DNA from: Diospyros lotus
Lineage: Eukaryota > Streptophyta > Magnoliopsida > Ericales > Ebenaceae
Reading direction: 5' to 3'
DNA length: 64,000 bases
Assembly (NCBI RefSeq): GCF_014633365.1
Contig: NC_068349.1
Location: 18,614,753-18,678,752, forward strand
Of the stretch, positions 57,275 through 64,000 are shown piece by piece. The notes under the pieces are model-generated. The model had not been told where the DNA came from. It made no database searches and saw only the letters and a list, made by a program, of their open reading frames with translations. The position numbers and the translations under genes are program-made. The first letter of the stretch is position 1. Each line of letters starts with the position of its first letter.

Positions 57275-57330
57275 TAGAAGATTCATCTTCTAATTGGACT
57301 ATGTCCCTGGAATATTCAAACGTTCCAGGA
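57275..57330 (+). promoter_or_regulatory. Two consecutive stem-loops near 3' end of LTR D
   Basis: TAGAAGAT-tc-ATCTTCTA (57275-57292, eight base pairs) and CCTGGAA-N10-TTCCAGG (57307-57330, seven base pairs). The first is repeated unchanged in the 3' LTR at 63853-63870; the second has one change there (ttctagg). The first corresponds in position to 36526-36549 in LTR D'. Confidence 0.65.
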
Positions 57331-57755
57331 TCGACAAGCGGCTCAAAGGGAAAGGAGGTAGCGGAAGAATAAGCTTAATTTGCTGCTTGTAGCATGTTTA
57401 GCATATCTATGTTTATGTGCAAATCTATGTATGTTTTGGATATGTTTAAGACGTTCAGTTATCACTTACGAGAGATGATGTCCATGTAATACATTTTGTA
57501 GACGTTTTGAACGATTTTATTTATGATAAATAAAGCATTATGGGTGTGAACCATATCAGGTTCGATCTAGCTTCCGCGTTTGAAATTTTAACACCTGTCT
57601 TAGCTATTCGATTATTGGGTTTGTTAGGCTGAGAATGTGATAATTAGGGTTTTTGGGAATTTATGTGATGTATGTCAGCGATTGTGTTAGGGAAAAAAAA
57701 TTTATTCCTGAAATCCTAAGTTATAACAAACCCGAAAAATTTGGGGTGTTATAGT

Positions 57756-57768
57756 TGTTATCAGAGCC
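57756..57768 (+). other. Primer binding site of element D
   Basis: TGTTATCAGAGCC, one base from TGGTATCAGAGCC, the site complementary to initiator tRNA-Met. It starts three bases after the LTR end. Confidence 0.8.
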
Positions 57769-60700
57769 TAAGTTTTTTGGAAGACTTAAGTGACTCTGGT
57801 ATAGTTGATATTAGAGCGGAATGTTATTTGGAGACTTAGGAGAAGTTTGACTTGGAGACTTAAGAGGATCAAATATTGATAGAACTAGTTAGTAGGAACC
57901 CCAAGTGAAGGCTTAGGGGAAAGAGACTAATGGTTCATAAGACGAAACCCCTATTTGGAGATTCGGGGATTGACAGCTGAAGTCTTAAAGGTTATGGATT
58001 TAAGTGTGGTGTAGTGAAAGTGCATGTCTAGGAAAGTTCTGGCTAAGGAAAGACTTGGTATTTAAGTGTGTCCATTTGTGACCCACCTCTCTTTCTTGAG
58101 AACTTACCTGGTGTACTATTCACATACATACACTATTCCAGTATACAGTTACTATTCTCAGCAAATAGTGGAAGCCTGATGGAAGTTAGTTCAAGCAAAA
58201 TGATCTAACTATTGAAGTTAGGATCCGACGATATGATTCGGGTGTAAGGTTGACTCGGTAACCATGATTATGGATCCGAGAGATTTAGAGACTGTTGATT
58301 TGAGGTCACTAATCAAAATCCTCATAGTGAAAGATAAGATAACTGGTAGTTATTGAGGATGACCGAATCATGAATGATTAGTCTAATGTGGCATGGCTTA
58401 GCTGATAAGTTAAGGATCAAATGATAAGGATTTTTTTAGGATCATTTAGTGCCACGAAAATAAGATTTATAGATAAGGGATGCAATGGATTTGAGGGATG
58501 GCGTGTGAGTTACCTCAATTAAATGAGGTGATAGTGGTGCAACCGATGTGACTAGTAAAGACGGGATAAGAAACCTTAGTAGCATGACAGTACTGCTGGT
58601 TCGGTGTTTGCAGTGACAGATCTGGATTTAGGGACCTGCGTACAGAGGGCTGATGGATGGCTTGCAGTAAGGTACGGGAGGCCCGTCGACCGAAGCATCA
58701 TAAGCAGACTGCATGGGAGACGATCAGATGCTAAAGATTTGAGAAAACCCAGTAGGGTCTATGCCTTGTAGAAGGGTTTAAAGTCCCAATGGTCTAGGAT
58801 GCGAGATATGCCACTAGCTGTGATTGATCGAGGCTGGAAGTCTCGGGAATCTAAATGTGATGAATTGAATATAGACTGAGTGTCTTATTTAAAGAATTGT
58901 ATCTGGGTTCGTGGTCATCTTGGGAATGGGTGACACGACAAACAGTGCAAGGCTTGAGGAGTAGAATACCTCGATGTCCAGTACGGTAATACTAAGTGAG
59001 ATCATGGGATGGTCGTGTTTGTAATTGCCTTAGAGAAAAAGTTGGGTGGCGCGAAGGAAAAGCTACCCGATGTATGAAATGGACGGGAAAGATGCATGGA
59101 ATCATCGGCCGCAATGAGGCCTAGAATGAATGTTCTTGCAGAAGGAGTTAGACTCATGGTAGCGACAACGATTGATAGTTCTTGGAGAACTACGATGGGA
59201 CCATGCAGTTTCACCTGAGGCGTACCCGTGTGGGGGTCGACGCTTGGTGTAGGAGCAACCCTATTATGTGACCGGGTTAATGGTGACAACTTGTGTGCTG
59301 GCTGATGGTAAATGTAGTGCCTAAGAGAAACTAATTTGATAGTCGCAGGTCGATAGTCAGCTGGATCTAAAGAATGAAATACAAGAGTCAGTGAATTCTT
59401 GGTAAGTGAAATTTCAAGTAGTAGAGCATGACTAGCCTAAAGCCTTGACGATGAGTTGTGAGATGGAAATCTCAGTTCAAGGAAGAGTTTGTGTGCCAAA
59501 AAGGCAAGAGTTGCTTGATAGGTCGTAACAACCATAAAGGGAATGATAAGATACCTAGTCAACAGAATTTGTGACTACGGTTTAGTGTGCCAAGGGGGCT
59601 TAGAGATTTAGAGATTGTGGACTCAGAGTAAACCTAAGAGAAGGTTTACATGACGAATACCATAGAGGTTAACGTTGTTAGAACCTGATAAATGAGCAGA
59701 AAGTTGTATGTGGCTAGATGCACAAAGCCACTATGAATCTTGGGATTTAGGCCAAGAATTTTGAGGAGCCTAGTGAGTTCGAGGATTTGAAACATACTGA
59801 GTGTACGCAAGGAAGTCACGTCTCAGAGCTAACTTCCAATAAGCTGAAGGGCGACCCTAGCCTTGTGATCACCTATGCGAGAACCTTGGTAGTGTGATGG
59901 GGTGAGGGAGGTGTGATGACTTGCCCAAAAGTCTGGTAGGCCTAGAACCTTAGCCATGATAAGGTGAGGGAGGTGTGAATGCAGCCCAAAAGTCCTGTAG
60001 GCAAGGTGCGTAACCCCAGGTTCGTCATTTGAAAAGGGTATGTGTGAACGCTGGCCCTGGATGGGGGTGAGGGAGGTGTGGATGCCACCCAAAAGTCTGG
60101 TAAACCCGAAGAAGTTGGGGGAGAAGGTTTCTGAACTGTCTAAATTGAGGTAGGGAAAGTGCCTTGGATTTTGGAAATTGAGGTAAGGTTACTTTGAGGA
60201 AATGACTCATGGGAATGAGTTATGTCAATTTGTTGTCAACTTAGATGATGAAGTGGCCAAGGTGAAGTCTTGAGCCTCTAGAGGTTTTGAGTTGGAAATT
60301 TTGATTGTCCATGATTTGAGACATGACAATTTGATTGAGATGATAGTATATCCATGTAAGGAAGACACACAATGATCAAAAGTCTGGGTACGATCTGTGA
60401 GATGGGACATATGGATAGGTTATGCCTTAGGCAACCACATGGGACCCAAATCATTATCAAGATAGCCGAAAGGCAGATCTTTGGAAGATTTATGATTCTA
60501 AGGTATATAGCTCTGATCATAGTGAAATTTCGTTGAGAGTAGAAATTGAACCTATGGGAAGGAATATGGAGGCCTCGAAAGATGAGTAACCTAAGGATTG
60601 TTGATCCATGAGAGTTGGAGTTAAGTCTAGTACTGGAAGTAGTGTCAGAAGTGACAGAGGAAGGGACCATTGTAACTCTTGGAGACAGGATGGGAAGTTC

Positions 60701-61150
60701 TAGCGTAATGATAACACCATGGGTGTGTGGCTTGTAGCAGCAGATCTGAGCCTAGGGACCAAGGCAGAGGATTGGTGATGGGCTTGTGACGATGACCGGA
60801 GCAGCATGTGGGCTGGTTGGCGGTGGAGCTGTGAAGCTCTTGGGTCAGAGAGACACGGTGAATTGCGAAGACAGTTAGATACCAAAGCTTAGGTAACACT
60901 GTGGCTATTATGTTTGGACTAGAATCCAAGTCCCAAGGGACCAGAGCTTTGTGATAGGATCCCTAAACTGTCTATGAAAAGGTTAAAAGTTTGTTAAGAT
61001 AGTCAGACTATTATAGAATATTCGTGAAGAGATTTTTCGGGATAGTTGTATCCACGACATGACTCGCGAGGTGAGTCAAGTGAAAGTGGTCTACCAGATA
61101 CAAGGAGAGCTTGTGAATAGCTCAAAGGTTTGGGTTGCATGTTAATGCAA
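57769..61150 (+). mobile_element. Element D interior, largely non-coding
   Basis: 3.4 kb in the position of gag, protease and RT, but without a recognisable motif. It contains an imperfect tandem repeat at about 59895-60105 with three copies of ggtgagggaggtgtg followed by cccaaaagtctgg. Open frames up to 130 codons on the minus strand (60278-60670) show no family resemblance. The region may be a decayed or replaced coding domain, or the conserved non-coding interior of a large retrotransposon derivative. Confidence 0.6.
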
Positions 61151-61440
61151 CATGAATGAGTGATCGTGTGTGGATCACATCAAGGCACGAGGTGAACTAC
61201 CCTATGTATGACTTGGAGCTGGTAGTTGAGGTATGTGCTCTTAAGGTTATGGAGGCACTACCATTATGATGAGACGTATGAAGTGCTCACGAACCACAAA
61301 AGTCTGAGGTATGTGTTCTCACAGAGAGAGTTGAACATGAGACAACAACGGTGGATGAAGTTCCTGAGGACTACGACTGCACCTTTTATATCACAGAGGC
61401 GTGCCAATGTGGTAGCCGGGTTGATGGCCTAGGGGTGGTC
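61151..61440 (+). pseudogene. Element D RNase H remnant
   Basis: Frames 61226-61432 and just upstream give the gypsy RNase H order: a decayed NYPxYDLEL (near 61195), LWRHYHYDETYEV, then LTNHKSLRYVFSQRELNMRQ, QRWMKFL and RANVVAGLMA. The usual ending is KANVVADALSR. A frameshift lies near 61240, and the HPG that normally precedes KANVVADALSR is gone. Chromovirus-type pol. Confidence 0.82.
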
Positions 61441-61586
61441 GTTGATTGAGGCTTTTATCTTGATGTCAATGAGTGTAGTGCCGAAGGGTTCGTTCGTCCT
61501 AATAGTTGGCCTAACGGTTTGGTTAGATCTGGAGACCGAGATACGGGAGGCTAGTGGAGGTGACCGGTGTATACATCTATGGATAG

Positions 61587-61960
61587 ATGAGTGTGGCCAG
61601 GCCAAGGGTTTTGATTTTTGAGATGCGAGATGGCATTCTCAAGTTTTGGGGTAGGATGTGCGTGCCTAAAGTTTGGGAGGAGCATCTGTCGTGGGTAGAT
61701 AGTTACCACGACAGTGTCGAGATCTCTCCTTATGAGGTTTATGGTGGAAGAGCACTATCGGTCGCCCGATGTACCAAAACTATCAACCATTGGACCCTCG
61801 ATCAAGCAGACCCTGGGGTTGAACCGAGTGAATGGGGCAATCCATACCTATGCTGGGAATGCCAAGACTGCTGGAGGAGAGGAGGCCTCTGCCAGCTGGT
61901 GCATTGGATTCCTTGGGAGATGAGCGATCCCATATCAGGCCAACGGGCGGAATGCTAGAT
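61587..61960 (+). pseudogene. Element D integrase remnant with internal deletion
   Basis: The frame begins with the integrase N-terminal block MRDGILKFWGRMCVPK (chromovirus form …DGIL.F..R.cVP) and jumps directly to the end of the catalytic core, WEEHLSWVDSYHDSVEISPY followed by EVYGGRA (usual form W.e.L…f.YN.S.h.sig.aPyE.lYGR). The HHCC finger and the DDE residues are deleted between them. What follows (61760-61960) has no clear match. Confidence 0.78.
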
Positions 61961-62140
61961 GCATGGGTACTAGTTGTCGACTGTTGAGGTATGGTTGTCG
62001 GTCGTTCTTGTTTGCTCACCATCGAAAATTTGATTGGAAATTTGGAATTTTGTGGATTATGAGATATGTCCTAGGCTGTGAAATGGCTAATTTTGATCTT
62101 CAGAGATTGCAAGCATGAGCCAAATTTCGAGGACAAAATT

Positions 62141-62158
62141 CTTTTAAGTAGGGGAGAA
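62141..62158 (+). other. Polypurine tract of element D
   Basis: Ttttaagtaggggagaa immediately before TGTAATACCCC, preceded by aatttcgaggacaaaattc. This is the standard end of a chromovirus-type gypsy interior. Confidence 0.85.
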
Positions 62159-64000
62159 TGTAATACCCCATATTTTCGTAAGGTTGCTACGTATTTTATG
62201 TGAGTTTAAAATACCAAAAAATGGGAAACAAGTGACTGAATCAGCTACAGGGAGTGCCCTAGAGTCGAGATGTCTGAAGAAATCAATATGGTATTGACTA
62301 GCGTCTCGAGGCGAGATTTATGATGCTGAAAGAAGTCAAATCAGAGATGATTTTTCGGTTAAGCTAAGTTGTAGCCTAAAAAGGCCGAAGGATGTTAAGG
62401 GGCTTCCGGGAAATTGTACATATCGAGTAATTTTGAATTATTAATTTTGAGATCTTAAGTATCTCGATAAATTTGATGTTTGAGGGTGTAATTGTAATTA
62501 GAGAATTATCCAAATAAAATAAGGATAAATTTAGGAGTTTATGTGGTAAAATATCAAAGTTTGAGAACTTGAAATAAGGGTCAAAATGTCATTTGGAAGA
62601 AGTTTGGGGTATTAACTTGGATTTCAAAAATTAAATCCATTCTAACTTTGGATTTGAGAAGCCATTCAAATATATCTTTAAGTCTTTGGAATCCATGGCT
62701 AAGCTTGTGACAAGTGGCATAATATGATTGGTCCAAGAAATCTATAAATAGAGGCTATGAGTTGATCTCAAATCATTCCAAGAAAGTTTGAGAGTTGAGA
62801 CATTCTAAGTGGAGGAGCTTGCTCTAGAGAAAAGGGAGGAAGTTCTGCAAGAAGGCGGGAAGAAATCGGAAGAGAAGCGGGGGAGAACGAGCCTCGCCAG
62901 ATTTGCGAGTCTTCACCGGAGTTCTCCAAAATAGTCAAAAAAAAAAAGAGAGATAAGTCCCCTTTTTTTTGATAATCCAGTAGAGGGGGAAGAGAGGGTC
63001 GGGTAGGTTCAAACGGGAGTCGAATCGGAGTTAAAATGAGGAAGTTATGGCCGAAAAACCAAACCGAGGTGAAGCTATCCGAATTTGGTAGGCCACGCAT
63101 GAGTTACATGAGCCAGGAAGTGGCTGCGCGTGAAGGCGCGTGGCCCACCCTCCTAGGGCACATAAGGGGCCCATTTTTCTTAAAATTTTCCAATTTTATC
63201 CCTAATTTAATGCCCCTCAACCCTATGTAAAAATATTTGAGGTTAGATTTATCAAAACGTTTGTTTTATGTAGAAACCTAGGCCCTTTGTTGTGAAATTG
63301 TATCTTCCAAGAGATAAACCAACAAGGTGAGACTCCTATACTCCAAATCCTATTTTTTCTTCTCTTATGAGAGACTTCTATTGCATATGACGTGTTTTGT
63401 GAAGTTCTTGTACTTAAACTCTTGTTATTCTCTTACGTGAAATCATGTTGCATATATGAACTGTATTTTTCTAAAAATATATGCTGTTAGCTTTTAATTG
63501 TTGCATTTATAAAATTTGTGTGGCCATACTATTGCACTTATTTGTTGTTGGCCGAGGGAAAAAGTCAGATATCCCCCAAGAGGTGCTATGCGTGCGCCAT
63601 CGAGAAAGCTCTCGTGGGGAAGACCGTGACCGTAAGGAACAACGGATGTGGTGTTTGCATGAGTTCTATGAGGTCGGGCCAAGGTGACATGGCTAGGGAC
63701 CTCCCGAGATGCGTTATGCATGCACCATTGAGAAAGCTCTCGTTGGAGGAGGATGACATGTTCACGAGGCACTTCGGAGTAGTCCTTGTTATTTTTCTCA
63801 TACGTTTTATACTTGTTCATGCATTGATATAAACTATTTTGGAGTTTCTCACTAGAAGATTCATCTTCTAATTGGATTATGTCCCTGGAATATTCAAACG
63901 TTCTAGGTTTGACAAGCGGCTCAAAGGGAAAGGAGATAGTGGAAGAATAAGCTTAATTTGTTGTCTGTAGCATGTTTAGCATATCTATGTTTATGTGAGA
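62159..64000 (+). repeat. 3' LTR of element D, right end outside window
   Basis: Colinear with 55590-57431. It differs by point changes and a 17-18-base insertion (about 62696-62713, tggctaagcttgtgaca) near the TATA box. About 320 bases of LTR end are missing because the window stops. The frames at 63481-63832 mirror those of the 5' LTR. Confidence 0.88.

Larger units (their letters stand above)
55590..57753 (+). repeat. 5' LTR of element D
   Basis: Starts TATAATACCCC (the 3' LTR keeps TGTAATACCCC) and ends GGGGTGTTATA. TATA box CTATAAATAG (56156-56165), leader with the gccggag…ccggagttc segment, donor-like AAG|GTGAG (56746-56752), a duplicated hairpin-forming block (56996-57172), stem-loop 57275-57292 and a second hairpin CCTGGAA…TTCCAGG (57307-57330). 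The 135-codon frame (56847-57254) has no recognisable domain, and its equivalent is not seen in the related LTR D', so it is not annotated as a gene. Confidence 0.88.
55590..64000 (+). mobile_element. Ty3/gypsy element D, 5' LTR to partial 3' LTR
   Basis: 5' LTR 55590-57753, PBS at 57756, interior to 62158, 3' LTR from 62159 and cut by the window end. The two LTRs are highly similar with few indels, so this is one of the younger elements here. Pol remnants (RNase H, integrase) are of chromovirus type; gag, protease and RT are not seen. Left flanking pentamer TGAGG; the right copy lies outside the window. Confidence 0.88.

Overview
The window reads as nuclear DNA of a flowering plant, probably a eudicot. 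It is AT-rich and almost entirely built of nested, decayed transposable elements: Ty3/gypsy and SIRE/Maximus-type Ty1/copia LTR retrotransposons, two Cassandra TRIMs with a 5S-rRNA-like segment in their LTRs, an RTE-type LINE tail, hAT-type elements and a CACTA-like element. Nothing is organellar or bacterial. Almost all open reading frames here are chance frames or broken element genes, so few CDS entries are given. No computation or database search was run. Family names rest on recognised motifs, and element ends rest on target-site duplications (TSDs) read by eye.

Layout. 1-18.5 kb: a long minus-strand gypsy LTR (called J) carries a LINE tail, a 12.45-kb TAT-like gypsy element (G, TSD GATAT) and a solo SIRE LTR (TSD TATAC). 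G contains three further solo LTRs: B (GAAGT), C' (AGAAT) and, inside C', C (TTAAT). 18.6-23.2 kb: a minus-strand Cassandra TRIM, one LTR of which is split by solo gypsy LTR B' (GTTTC) and the other by a solo SIRE LTR (CTTAC). 23.5-24.4 kb: copy A of a low-copy segment. 24.4-33.6 kb: a gypsy element with a non-coding interior and a 3' LTR (C2), hosting solo LTR F (AACCC). 33.6-37.9 kb: a CACTA-like element hosting solo LTR D' (GTTTT), which hosts a hAT-type MITE. 37.9-48.6 kb: copy B of the low-copy segment, split by a short hAT element (8-bp TSD GTTCCACC) that contains solo LTR E (GTAGA), itself containing solo LTR H and a fragment K. Directly downstream lies the only convincing host gene. 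48.7-51.5 kb: minus-strand copia remnant. 51.5-54.0 kb: gypsy LTR H2 with a complete Cassandra (GTAAG). 54.0-64.0 kb: copy C of the low-copy segment, LTR B'', and a large gypsy element D that leaves the window.

The host gene (46956-47411) is a two-exon gene for an 80-residue secreted cysteine-rich, defensin-like peptide. The intron falls at the signal-peptide/mature junction. The 5' flank of this gene is the segment repeated as copies A and C, which suggests a small duplicated locus torn apart by transposons.

The most unusual non-genic signals run across element families. First, many LTRs carry arrays of short perfect palindromes centred on TCGA, each with its own flanking letters (GTTTCGAAAC, TCATTCGAATGA, TAGTCGACTA, GGAGTCGACTCC); copia and gypsy LTRs share the same variants. 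Second, a short stem-loop recurs near the 3' end of many gypsy LTRs, with stems that differ in sequence but stay paired. Third, splice-site-like sequences bracket part of the same LTRs.
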